A DNA stretch of 64,000 bases, taken from NCBI GenBank assembly GCA_015956445.1, contig WIUZ02000020.1:186001-250000 (forward strand), in the 5' to 3' direction. The position numbers and the translations under genes are program-made. Below the pieces are notes generated by a model. That model saw nothing but the letters and a program-made list of their open reading frames with translations. It did no database searches and had not been told where the DNA came from. Origin of the DNA: Thelephora terrestris. Taxonomy: Eukaryota; Basidiomycota; Agaricomycetes; Thelephorales; Thelephoraceae. This document shows, piece after piece, positions 1 through 10,758 of the stretch; the stretch's first letter is position 1; every line of letters starts with the position of its first letter.

Positions 1-110
1 GTGCCTCGAGTTCCGGTTCTAGTGCATTTTGACTCACTGATCCTTTGTTGGTGGTCTGACGTCTTGGACAATAATCCACGTGGGATTTTTGAGACACATA
101 TCTTCGGCCG

Positions 111-137
111 CTGCCACAGGCTGCCACCTGCTGCCAC
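111..137. repeat. Three CTGCCAC copies at exact 10-bp spacing
   Basis: CTGCCAC occurs at 111, 121 and 131, one helical turn apart, about 100 bp upstream of the F-box gene start at 238. This is seen directly. It could be a cluster of binding sites in the promoter of that gene or a chance short tandem repeat. No known factor is claimed. Confidence 0.5.
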
Positions 138-237
138 ACACGGTTGATCAGCCCAAACTTCGCGATAAGTCTCATCGGTGAGCAAACACGGCTTGAAATA
201 TTTGTGATACGTATCTGACATTGGCTCGGCTATCAGA

Positions 238-1836
238 ATGGGCAACGAAACCGATATCGACTCCACCATTGCCTCGGAACAAAAAACTGCAGAACAGGGA
301 ACGGAAATTATCCAGCCGAAATATATCCAGCACGACCCCTCGACCATCGCATGTATACCTCCAGAAATCCTTGGCTACATCTTCCAACTGGCCGTCGAGC
401 CCCAGATCCCGCAGGACGGCGACATCCGCTTCGCTGGGATAAAGAAGGGCTCATACAAGTTCCTCCTTGTTTGCCTCTACTGGTATCAAGTCGCCAATCG
501 TACCCCGGAATTGTGGAGTTCTTGGGGCACTAGTCTGCAGGTCTGGACGAGACGCTACCTCCACCACAAAAACTCTCCCCTCGATCTTGTCTTGGACGGC
601 AACCAGGCGCAATTTAGGCGTTTCGACGAAATGCTGAGCAACGCCCTCAAGAGTCGCGCCGCCGAAGATCTTATACGCAAAGTTCACATCAGAGTCCCGT
701 ACAAGCCTAGCTTCGCAACTTCTGTCTTATCCTCGTTGACCCCCACAAACGAGCGTATCCGAGATAGCAGCATAGAATCCATCGCTTTGGCCAACGTGGG
801 CGTCCCAGACTCCTTCTTCCGAAGCCGTTTCCCAAAGTTGCGAGATCTCTCCCTGTCTTGGTGCTGGGGTTTCGACTTCGACCATCTGAAATCGCACACT
901 ACCACCTTAATCACCCTATCGCTCCGCGAAGAGACGACCCCACCCATATCCACAGCCCAGATACTTTCACTTCTCGCCTCGAATCCCAATCTTCAGGACG
1001 TTACGCTGTGGTTCCCGAAAGTCAATTTTGACAGTACCACCAAGTCTCAAGTACCTCTACGTCACTTGAAGCGATTCTCACTGAGAACGACTCCTCGTGC
1101 TTCCTTCGCCCTCCTACATCAGCTAGAGTTTCCTGTTGAGATGGACCGGTTGGAACTCACATGGACACGTTGCACTGTGGAGGAGATTAGAGAGGTTATT
1201 GGGCCTTACATTCGGGGTCGGCTCCGAGGTCACGGGGGATCTGAAGCCGGGCTTTCTGTCCATGTCAATGCCATCAAGAAATCCATTTTGCTATCGGTCG
1301 GCGTTGCGGGGTCAGGGGTCGAATTGAGCCCTCCATGCGCGAAGTTCGAAGCGACCCTATTACAACGAATCTCTTCGGAGGAAAAGGCCGGACTGCGTAG
1401 CGAATTCCTTGCTTTCACTCCCAAGGAGCGTATAACATGCTTTGGAACAAAACTTCCGGCAAATGAGGCGGAAGAGTTCGTCACCATGCCCAATATCGAA
1501 GTGTTAGGCCTTTGCGAAGCAGCAATCTCTGATTCGTTCCTGCTACCGGACCCAGCTGGGCCACCCCCACACAGAATACTTCTTCCTTCCCTTCGAGAAC
1601 TATATTTGCGGTATACGGTACCAGTGGCCAACTATAACTGGGATCCTCTCGTCCGATTCCTGATTCACCGAACCCGCGTTGGTCACCCCCTCTCCAGAGT
1701 ATATGTTTTTGGACAAGGGGCTCGTGTCTGTTCGGAGGTGCAGAAGCAGATAAGAGATTTAGTCGAGCAGTTTGATTATTTCGCAGGTTCTCACGTGGAA
1801 TATCCCTTCTTCAGCTTCAATCGTTGTTCGGATTGA
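238..1836 (+). CDS. F-box domain protein, intronless
   Basis: A single open frame of 532 residues starts at an ATG and shows no intron. Residues around 38-80 hold an F-box-like motif beginning IPPEILGYIFQLAVEP, followed by the WYQVANRTPELWSS-type helix typical of Agaricomycete F-box proteins. The remainder has weak leucine-rich spacing (for example FPKLRDLSLSWC, and LPSLRELYLRY near the end), as in F-box/LRR-like substrate adaptors. Such proteins link Skp1-Cullin ubiquitin ligases to substrates, but the substrate cannot be read here. The family is highly expanded in mushrooms, and many copies are silent or fast-evolving. Assignment to the F-box class is firm; any more specific role is unknown. 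Confidence 0.8.
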   Translation: MGNETDIDSTIASEQKTAEQGTEIIQPKYIQHDPSTIACIPPEILGYIFQLAVEPQIPQDGDIRFAGIKKGSYKFLLVCLYWYQVANRTPELWSSWGTSLQVWTRRYLHHKNSPLDLVLDGNQAQFRRFDEMLSNALKSRAAEDLIRKVHIRVPYKPSFATSVLSSLTPTNERIRDSSIESIALANVGVPDSFFRSRFPKLRDLSLSWCWGFDFDHLKSHTTTLITLSLREETTPPISTAQILSLLASNPNLQDVTLWFPKVNFDSTTKSQVPLRHLKRFSLRTTPRASFALLHQLEFPVEMDRLELTWTRCTVEEIREVIGPYIRGRLRGHGGSEAGLSVHVNAIKKSILLSVGVAGSGVELSPPCAKFEATLLQRISSEEKAGLRSEFLAFTPKERITCFGTKLPANEAEEFVTMPNIEVLGLCEAAISDSFLLPDPAGPPPHRILLPSLRELYLRYTVPVANYNWDPLVRFLIHRTRVGHPLSRVYVFGQGARVCSEVQKQIRDLVEQFDYFAGSHVEYPFFSFNRCSD

Positions 1837-2129
1837 ATGGGTTCTGCAGGGCATTCAAGCGCTTTTTGTCTGTTCTTTATCTCACCTTATCTTCACGGTT
1901 GTTGGCGGAGTTGACTCGGACTATTATCCCCGTTTTGCATCGCGGTTAATGTACGTTTTTCCAAAGGCGTGGAGAATTGACTGTGCGTAACCTACTTCCT
2001 GTAAGATAGCGAGTTGAAATTATACACTCCGGCAAAAAAAATCAAACATGAGTTGACACTCCCTCAAGGCCTCATGAGTGAGGGGAGGAGGTAAGGGGAA
2101 GCTTCCAGATAGTGGCGACTCCGAGTACC

Positions 2130-3119
2130 ATGAATGAATGTGGGAAATCCTGTCCTGCCATGGGTCAAACAACGTCGACTTCCTCACCCTCTCCTTCGAG
2201 CTCACTCGAAGCCAAATCGGCTCAATGCCCTGTTCAACACTCTCCTTTACCTCCTTCGCAAAACCCTGCACCAAAATGCCCTGTGGACCATAACCCTCTC
2301 GCCTCAAGTTCGACCTCTGCTTCTGGCTCCGGTTCTACCCCGTCACCGCGTCCCTCGTCTCTCGTGAAATGTCCCATCGACCATGAAAAGAGCGAAACCC
2401 TTAACCCCCTCAACCAAATGCCCACTCTCGCTCAAGAACGCGCGCCTGGTCAGGAGGCGGAACTCCCTTTGGATCGTGAGGTGTCTTCCATTCCCCGCGC
2501 GAGCGACTCGTCGAAGTGGGAATACCCTTCCGCTCAGCAGTTCTATAACGCGCTGGTCAGGAAGGGCTGGGAAACTCCCGAGGAACACGTTCAGACGATG
2601 GTAGATATCCATAATTTTCTCAATGAGGAGGCGTGGCAAGAGATATTGAAATGGGAACCTCCGTATGTCACTCTTACCCTCTTATAACTCCGTAGGTCTT
2701 ACCTACTTGCTCTGGCTAGAAATTCGGACCCGTATCTTGCCAAGTTCAAAGGAAAACCCGGTCAATTATCACCAAAAGCTCGCGTATTAATGTTCGCAGG
2801 GTGGCTTTTACCATCTCGCTTCAAGTTAGCTCCAGTCCATCTCCCGTGCTCATAACCGGTTCCTGACTGCTTGATCCTGTTTTTCAACAGCACCGAGCCA
2901 CCATTCGACCGACACGATTGGATCGTCCACCGTCCACAGACGGGTGAAGAAGTTCGATACATCATCGACTACTACTCCGCCCCTCCACTTCCTGACGGCA
3001 GCCCCGTGTTCAGTCTCGACGTTCGGCCCGCTCTTGATAGCGTCGCGGGTGTTCAAGCTCGCGTCAGTGGTTGGAAGGGGGTCTGGGCAGATGCCACGAC
3101 GAGGGAAAATAAAGCTTGA
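2130..3119 (+). CDS. CYC3: Holocytochrome c synthase (cytochrome c heme lyase)
   Basis: This mitochondrial intermembrane-space enzyme attaches heme covalently to the CXXCH motif of apocytochrome c or c1. Exons are 2130-2662, 2696-2824 and 2891-3119, summing to 297 codons with all phases consistent. The N-terminus has three Cys-Pro heme-regulatory-like motifs (CPVQH, CPVDH, CPIDH) in a low-complexity Ser/Pro stretch. The conserved core follows: [18 protein letters not shown], the HNFLNEEAW block, [12 protein letters not shown], and [10 protein letters not shown] with the His and Asp of the active region. It ends with [10 protein letters not shown] and [11 protein letters not shown]. Start choice: ATG 2130, with an in-frame alternative at 2160. 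Yeast has separate CYC3 and CYT2 for the two cytochromes; I cannot tell which specificity this copy has. Confidence 0.93.
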
Positions 3120-3647
3120 GCCTCGACGCCTCCACTTGGGACCTCATTTCAACTCGTCCGTCGTTTCTAGCATAGAGGCCACATACGTATCACTACCATT
3201 TGGTTTAATTCGATTTATAGACCGGTCTGACCTCTCTCGGAACACACAAGCTTGTGTGGCTCCTCTGCATGCAACCACCAATCCTTGAGCTTGAGCGTCT
3301 CGCCTCGAGGGATATATCGGCGGAACTATGCCGCCCCACAAAATGACTGTGATGTGGTTGGGCTCTAGAGCGTCAGCACGCCTCACGGCTGGCGGACTTC
3401 TGTGGCAATGGGCTGCGCCGCATCTAAAGACGACCCACAAGGATTTCCGATCACAGCCACTATCGGGGCTGGGACCCGAAACCACTCTACGCTCTGAGAG
3501 ACACGGGCCGAAACTTGCGGAATGGGTGACGATCCAGCTCGGCAACCCGCTGTCAGCTTCCGAACCTCCGAAGGGGTCACAGAGATGTTTATAATAGACG
3601 GGGAGGGAGCCAAGTTTAACTCTCGTTATCTCAATCATCTTGCCAGA
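3120..3647. other. Intergenic, 528 bp
   Basis: This stretch lies between the heme lyase stop and the hydrolase start and should hold the 3' flank of the first and the promoter and leader of the second. I saw no RNA gene, no clear TATA element and no repeat. Open frames here lack family motifs and are treated as noncoding. Confidence 0.5.
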
Positions 3648-4731
3648 ATGTCTGCTGTCGACACCACCAACCGTGCTTGTTGCTCGATTCCAGTTGTCCA
3701 AGTTGATTACACTGCCCAGGGAGTCTACAAACCTCACGGCGCCTTCGACCGCGTCTACGTTACTGGCGACAACAGCGAAACAGCCTTGATCGTTGTTTAT
3801 GATGCCTTCGGGTGAGCAGGACTCGAGGCCTTTGAGGTGTATCTCGTTTGCTCACCCGTTGATATAGCTACTTTCCTCAGACTCTACAGGGAGCAGATAT
3901 CTTGGCCAAGAGCGTGGGCGCTCAGGTGTTCATGCCCGATTTTTTCGGGGAGGGGAATGCGTGCAGCACTGAAAAAGTGCCACCCAAGAATGACGAGGAC
4001 AGAAAGTACTTCCAGGAATTCATGGAGGGACCTGGAAATTTTCCTGCCTCCGTTCCCAGACTGGTCGCTTTTGCCGACGTGCTGAAGGCCGAGGGTTTCA
4101 AGAAGATCGGCGCTCTCGGTTATTGCTGGGGTGATGCTCAGACTATCCCAGAAGGGAGACTTTTGGATTAGAGGCTGACCGAGTCGTTTTTCTGTAGGTG
4201 GAAAGGTTGTCTTGATGGGCGCATCGAACGAGAGCTCTCCCCTCGACGCCATTTCTGTCGTTCATCCTAGGTGAGTGTGCCTTTCATCGAGTACCTGACC
4301 TTTGATGTGGACTGACGGCCGTGATACATAGCCGGTTTTCAGCTCAAGACGTCGAGGGATTGACGGTCCCCTTGGGCCTCTATTCTTCCAACGGAGAGTC
4401 CAGGGAAGAGGTACGTTATACGTGTCCAACGCACATCGTGCATCGCACCCATTCCGCTCTCTACTTCTCCTTCAGTTCGACAAAGCCTCGGACCTACTTT
4501 CGAAAAAGCCGTTTTCTGCCAAGGTCGACTGCAAGTACTATTCAAACATGTGCGTGATACGTCTGTACATTTTACCCCTCGTGCCCACACACACCTTGTG
4601 ATCAATCGGCTTCTGTCAGGTTCCACGGCTGGGCCGCTGCTCGGGCAAACCTTTCAGACCCTGACAACAAGAGAGAATATGAGGATGTATACTCCAGGGC
4701 TGCTGCGTTATTTAGAAATGCGTTCGCTTAA
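3648..4731 (+). CDS. Dienelactone hydrolase family protein (AIM2-like)
   Basis: An alpha/beta hydrolase. Six exons can be assigned: 3648-3811, 3868-4130, 4198-4270, 4332-4410, 4476-4549 and 4620-4731. They total 255 codons, and every junction keeps the frame. Family signatures in order are CCSIPVVQVDY at the N-terminus, GYFPQTLQGADIL across the first junction, the nucleophile elbow GYCWGG with the catalytic Cys, HPSRFSAQDVEG, and the catalytic-His block FHGWAAARANL near the C-terminus. This C-x-G nucleophile and HGW histidine pattern is that of fungal dienelactone hydrolases and yeast AIM2. The substrate is unknown; members cleave dienelactones or related esters. ATG 3648 was chosen because it gives the conserved short N-terminus. 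Confidence 0.9.
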
Positions 4732-5286
4732 GTACGGGTATAAATATGAAACGCGGAGTGACACGGCCAGTTGAGAATGCACGAGGTCATTCCCATGGGT
4801 GCTCCGTCAAGGAGGAAGAAAAGAAGACGGCCAGTGTGCACGGTGGATCTTGTGGCCTCTATCTTATGCGATATTCACGGGGGTAGATCATTGAATTCCC
4901 CCCGCGTAGCTAGAGGGTGGGTACAGTGAATCAGTGGGGACTCGGGTGGCCCGTCGACGCCCGCACCGACCGCTCCAGCCGCGATACATCAACGGACACG
5001 CGAAGTATAACAGCTCAGTCTCACATATAGAGATGGGATGTGTGGTGCGCTTCTGATCACGGTCGGAGATGTTGTCCGTGTTTCATCGACCAGAGATAGG
5101 CATATATATTCGCGGTCCTCGCAGTCTATCAAATGTACGCATGTATACCATCACGAAGGATAAGCTGATACATGAGCCCGAGGACCTGGCGGTGTGCGAG
5201 GTCCAATGCGGGTACCCGAAGTTGTACATGCGATTGAATCAGGTGAAAGAGGTGGTGAATTCCTCGCGGGTCTTCGGCACGGTCCC
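4732..5286. other. Convergent intergenic region, 555 bp
   Basis: This lies between the 3' ends of two convergent genes (hydrolase on plus, CWC27 on minus). It should contain both 3' untranslated regions. No gene, repeat or structured RNA was recognised. Confidence 0.5.
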
Positions 5287-7427
5287 TCATCGTCGTCCCC
5301 GTCCTCCTCGCCCTCTTGCAGCATTTCTCCTATCCTTCTCCTCCTGCTTCGCCCTCGCACCTCTTTGCCTGGGGTCAATCACCTCGTAATCTCTCTCTGC
5401 TTTGTTCACCTCCTCGGAGTTGTCTTTTGGGAACGACAGGCGGTGATTGAGGAACCCTCGATCCGAGTCTACTTCCAACCCCTCCTCTTTCGCCTTGGCT
5501 CCCACGTCGGCCTCAGTGTCGACGTCCATGTCGTCGGAATCTCTGTCCTTGCCAGATCCCGACGTAGAGGGCGCGGGCTGGAGGTCTTTCAACTTCCCTC
5601 TGAAACCATCCAGCATCGCCAAGACATCAGTCTCGTCCCTCTTCTTTTTCTTTCCATCCTTGTCCCTTCCTCCTACTCCTGCTGCGAACAAACGGCCTTT
5701 GGAGTATTTCGAGAGTTCTTCTTCCAGGTAAGACTTGGCGGGCTTCGTTTTCTTTTTGGTGTGTCCAGAGTCAGAATCGTCCGAGTCCCCACCTGCGTTG
5801 CCGCCCGTGCGTTTCGAGAGTTTGCGGATGTCGGCTTCTAGCCTCTGGATTTCAGCTTGCTTTTCTGTCCTGTAGCCGTGATTGGGTTAGGCGCGGAGAA
5901 CAGATAGGGGAAACGACGGACAGCTTCGAAGCTTGTTCTCTGGTGTGCTTCTCGCGGATCTCTGTGATATCCTCGACCACTTTGTGCTTTGGCTTTGATG
6001 CCTTGTCGGCTTTTGAGGGGGCTACTTCTTCCCTCTCCTTGCCCTTTGAGGGTTTCGAAGAGATGTTCGTCACGAAGTCCGGTATCGTTGTCGTAGTCAT
6101 GGATTCTTCAGCATCATCGAGCACTGCGTTGAGTTTGGTGTATTCAATGCGGCAGTCGACGAGACCTAGGTTTAGCACTTACAATCTGGTCTGGTGAGCG
6201 GTTTCTTCTTGAACGAGGTTGGTTCTTTCTCTTCCTCGTCTCCATCGTCGCCGCCAAAGCTGAGGAGTTTCGTATCCCTACAGGGGGTTAGGGAAGTTGC
6301 ATGGGGTCGAACCGCTGGGTGCTCACTTTTTAGCACCTTTTCTTCTCTGAGCTTCCTCGCGCTCTTTTTGTGCTTGCTCGCGAGCGCGCTGCTGAACACG
6401 TTTCTCCTCTGCTGTGATGCGTGGAACGATGTCGTCAAATGGGTTGTCGACGATGCGGATAGACTTGATCTTTGGCGGGCTGTGAGCCGGTTTCAGGTTC
6501 TACAGGGCTGTGCGTTATGAATTCAACGCACTAGATTGGACGTTCATCCTTATCGATCTCTAATCACATCCTTATGTCAATTCGGACGATCGAGATTGGA
6601 GAGTTTGAATGACTTACGTACCCATTGCCCCAATCTTCACGACATCTGTGGTAGAGGTTGGCGTACGATCTCTGGTAGGCTTGTATTAGGACGTACTGTA
6701 GATGGTATCACCAACGCATCGTCCAAACAGGGTGTGTTTCCCGTGCAATTCTTCTGCTCGGTCTTTACGAGAGTGGTCGGTTACAACGACGGGTGGGAGA
6801 AGCGGGCACACGAACCGAGGGTGATGAAAAACTGCGAATCGTTGGAATTCTTTGTGCCGTTGTTCGCGCAGGCGACGAGACCTCGGTGGGGGAACCTCAG
6901 TCTTGGGTGTACCTCGTCCTCGAACGATTCTGCCGAGCCGAAGAACGTGTGAGGACTGGGATACAGAACGGCGCGGATGAGAGGGTACGTGCCTCCATAG
7001 ATGGACTCGCCACCACCCCCTGTGCCGGTCCGATCGCCGGTTTGAACGAGGAAGTTTGGGACGATCCTGTTTCAGCAGACGGAAGAAGGATCAACTTGGG
7101 TCGTTGAAAGGGTACGAGGGAGCACCCATGCTCCGGTTTTTCCGATGAAGAGGAAACTGGATATGTACCGGTGGAAGATGACCCCGTCGTAGTATCCTTT
7201 GAAAGGTGGAACGATCAGCGGGAATGGAGAAACCGCGCAGTCTGGAACTCACCCTCCATTGCGAGAGTGATGAAGTTTCGGCATGCCTTTGGACATTCCT
7301 GAGGAGGTGGATTCAGTACAATGGGTTTTCAGTGTCAAACGCGGTTGCGTACTCTCGACCAGAGTTCAATGTCGAGCTCGCCAGCCGTTGTGTTGATGAT
7401 GACCCTGCCTCTTGTTGGGAGAGCCAT
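5287..7427 (-). CDS. CWC27: Spliceosome-associated cyclophilin CWC27
   Basis: A cyclophilin-type peptidyl-prolyl isomerase of the activated spliceosome, nuclear. The ATG at 7427 opens MALPTRGRVIINTTAGELDI. The cyclophilin domain is spread over many short exons: CPKACRNFITLAMEG, YYDGVIFHR, NFLVQTGDRTGTGGGGESIY, RLRFPHRGLVACANNGT, NSNDSQFFITLG and HGKHTLFGRCVGDTIY. The CWC27-specific tail follows: NPFDDIVPRITAEEKR, TKLLSFGGDDGDEEEKE, a long charged coiled region, and a C-terminus ending in YEVIDPRQRG and a GRGGRGRR stretch. In this family the isomerase site is often degenerate; I did not test each residue. The many introns make exact exon edges approximate, but start, stop and domain order agree with the family. 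Confidence 0.92.
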
Positions 7428-8273
7428 GGCAAGGGTAGACGATTCACGTGATCATGAGAGACCCCGACCTCGCGAGGGTGTCTGAGTGATTCGGCGAACA
7501 TTTTTCCGATGTATAAGCTGATGTTTTAAAATAGAGCGAAATAGAGAAGCCGAGAAGAAAGATGTGAGAAGATTGCTGGATGCAAGCTTGGTCTGCCAGC
7601 TGACAACCCGAGCAAGAGCGTTCTCTTCCCTTTGTTTGTTCCCATCATCTTCCCCTCAGAGTTCGCACGTCGGTGGTCGGGCATCGCTGGTACGGTGCTG
7701 CCTGCTTGTGAGCAACCTGTCTCTCTCATCCTACCCGAGTGATTTTGACTTTGATGGTAGAAAAAACAATTGCCCTCCCCACCCTCCCCGCTCGCCACCT
7801 TAGTTTGATCCCCTCCGCGACTACCCCCGGTCAGCCGGCATCCCTCGCTTTCCTACCGTGCGCCGGCCTACTCCTCGCGTTTCACTTCCGCATTGCCCAG
7901 CGTCGCTCTCTCAGCTCAGCGACCGCCTCGAAGCACAGCCTCCGGTTTTTGCATTCACTCAAACTCGACTAAGCGTCATCCCGTAACGAAAAACCGGGTC
8001 AAGTGTGTACCCTCCAGCTAGAATTCTTATTGTTACACATCCACATCGCGAGTCGTGATTATCCATCAAATCTCTCCTCCTTCCTAATGCCCACCCGCGT
8101 GACCCGCTATAGATCTCGCCTTTTCCGACCTCTCTGACTGTCGCTGAACCTCCGGTGAGGCAAACACCATCAAACTTCGTGAGCGTCATACCTCTTTTTT
8201 ACATTTCTCTTACCCCAAAAACCTATTTTTCTCCTCGTCAGCCCCCCGTTTCTACCGTTCTCCAGCGGCGACT
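7428..8273. other. Divergent promoter region, 846 bp
   Basis: This separates the divergent CWC27 and Pro/Ser-rich gene starts, so it probably carries both promoters. Pyrimidine-rich runs precede the plus-strand start around 8190-8260, as is common in basidiomycete leaders. No clear TATA box and no RNA gene were seen. Confidence 0.5.
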
Positions 8274-10758
8274 ATGCACCCCTGGCTGGAATCTTATCCA
8301 ACCACTACCACCCACCCCGTCGACCCCCAGCACCGAATCCTCCGTTATCCACTCACAAAGTCAGCTGTGCTTTCCCCTCAAACCTCCATCCAGGTGGTTT
8401 TCCCTCGACCGACAGTTTTCATCCCTTCTTCTCGTTCTAGCTCCAATTCATCTGGTTCCTCCCCAGAGTTTCTGACAGAAGACACCAACAAACGCTTCAT
8501 CTCTACCAAGTCTCCCACCATGCCACTTCAGCAGCCTCCTTCGTTTTCGAATCGTACCCTTCCCCACGGTCGCCCTTTACCCCAGGTCCCTCCGCTTCCC
8601 TTGTCTCTCGTTCCCATCCAACCTCCGGCCAATACTCCGTCCAACTGCGGAAGCCTGCCAAACCCGAGTCCAATCACCAGTCCCTCAAGTCCAACTACTC
8701 TCCACAGGCCAAAACGCGCGCTTCCAATCATCCCGCCTTCCCCTCGCACGCCCCATATGACCGGCCACTCCCACTTGTCAGATTCTCCCGCGACCCAATC
8801 ACACGGGTCATCAGATGCCCCCACGCCATCACAATCCGCACCTGCGGAGCATATCTCAAAGGCTCATGTTAATCCCTCCGTAGACCTGTCATCGAACACC
8901 TCACTAATGCACCACCTGTCGCCTTTGAGGCAGCAACCACAAACGAGAATTGCCACGCGCCGCGTCAACGCTGAACCATCGTCATCAAAAGTACAGTTGT
9001 CACCACAATCGCCTGTGTCTCTAGATGATCTACTTCAACCGCTCCCACCTCCCCGCCCGAAGCTCACGGTTCAGACTCCGCCGTTGGCAAGAGCGGTGAC
9101 CGATCACTCTCATCGCGAATCCTTCTCAAATGACCGCCCAAAGCTTCGTCTCCAAACTCCACTCACCGAACCCGAGTCGGCAACCTTAAACAGAGCGGGA
9201 TATCGCCTTCCAAGAAGGGCTCAGCCTCTGCCACGCGTACCCATTGAAACAGAAACTGCGACCGAGGTCCCAGCACTGCCTCGCCGCGCTTCTCTGGACT
9301 CGCTTACCATACGATCCTCTGCGCTGCTCAGCCCAGGGCAAGCCTTGTCTCCTTATGTGTCTAAACGGCCGAGGTCACGCAGGTTTTCGAGGAATCCACA
9401 ACTGCACAGTTCCAGCAACACGGTTCCAGGAAGTGGACCCGCAAATGTTTCAAGTCTGGGTATCACCGAGTCCAGGAACACTGACCGTAATGACCAAACA
9501 CTTGCGCCTGGGGGAGACATCGAACCGATCTCACCCATGAAGTTTGTTCGGGATGATTCCGACGATGAGCTGGATGACGAGGATGACGAATATCGGTGGA
9601 ACGAGTCAACTGCTGGACGTGGCAGTCATTCCTTGCCCCAAAGTCGTACGTATCCTTTAGCGACCGTCTCGCCTTCAGAGTTTTGTCTGAACTTTTGCAT
9701 GATCTCTGCTCGTAGCCGCCACCCAATACGACGGAGTTCTGATCCTCTCGAATTCTGTCATATTGAATTCAACAGCCGACGAGGTCATTGACAAACGTCT
9801 GGGTCGGATACGGCGACGACACGGAGACACTGTCATCCGCGCGTTCGACATCGACCCAAGAATCCCCCTTGAAAATGACAAAGGCAAAGCCCGCGCACAA
9901 GGGGTCGGCCGCTTTGTTCTTAGCGAGGGGGAAGAGGGAGAAACTGACGACGACGATGAGTTTTACCACCCAAGTCCGAAGCCAGCGTATCGGGCCATTG
10001 GTGACTACCAGAATTTCGTTTCTGATTCAGGGTACGGCTATGGTCATGAGCAGGCGCAAGATATCTCTGGGCAACCCGAAATATATGGTAACCCTCACTT
10101 TGTTGGGACCGCCTACGAATACCATCAAGCTCCAGGGGATATGGTGGATATCATGGCTGATGAGGACAGTGATCCAGATGCTTCAGGGGACGCGGATAAC
10201 AAGACTCCTGCTGCTACGTCCCCCCCAAGGTCTGTTCCTGGCGGGTTTGGGATCGAGGATGTGATGGTGTTTAAGAAGCCTGAAGCAATTCTTGAAGACC
10301 TGGACGACGACGACGAACCCCCGTACAGGGAGAGCCATGTGGTCACCAATGCCCGTTCCCTCGTACCGAATGATCCCGTATCTTCAGATAGTGACGTAGC
10401 GTTGGGCTTGTACCCGAGCCGCGGTGGAAGCTTCCAGGGCACACCTCCACATAGCTCACGCGAAAGCGCGACATCCAAGAGTTTCATGAAGCATATGCTT
10501 CGCCGCTCCGTGGCAAACCACAGTCTGAGCTCTGACAAGTTCGGAAGCCCGCCTTCAGCTTCCTCGTCATCATCATCGTTCATCACCCCTCCTCCGAGCA
10601 GCTTCCAGGACCTGGGTTTTCCACAAACTCAGAGCATTGGACCCCCGGTCTCAATCAAGAAGCATTTTGGGAGAAGGTGGTTCAAGGAGAGGGGCGGGCA
10701 GAAGTGGGAGGAGAGAGATTATGAAGAGGTGATTGGGAGTTTGAAGAAATCAGCCTGA
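8274..10758 (+). CDS. Disordered Pro/Ser-rich protein of unknown function
   Basis: Two exons, 8274-9645 and 9716-10758, give 804 residues with a phase-1 intron whose splicing restores one continuous frame. Residues 1-450 are Pro/Ser-rich with repeated PPLP-like stretches and basic patches, suggesting disorder and possible SH3 or WW partners. An acidic run (DDSDDELDDEDDEYRW) precedes the intron. Straight after the junction is the most protein-like block, including QYDGVLILSNSVILN and RRRHGDTVIRAFDIDPRIP. The tail ends with a basic block, SIKKHFGRRWFKERGG, then KWEERDYEEVIGSLKKS. No named domain was recognised, and there is no signal peptide or membrane segment. The two ordered blocks are the likely functional parts. 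Confidence 0.8.

Noticed and set aside
5194-6520. Several plus-strand open frames across CWC27
   Set aside because: They are shadows of the minus-strand CWC27 exons and introns and show no conserved domain.
8528-8824. Minus-strand Gly-rich open frame within the Pro/Ser-rich gene
   Set aside because: It is the complement of proline-rich coding sequence and has no independent motif.
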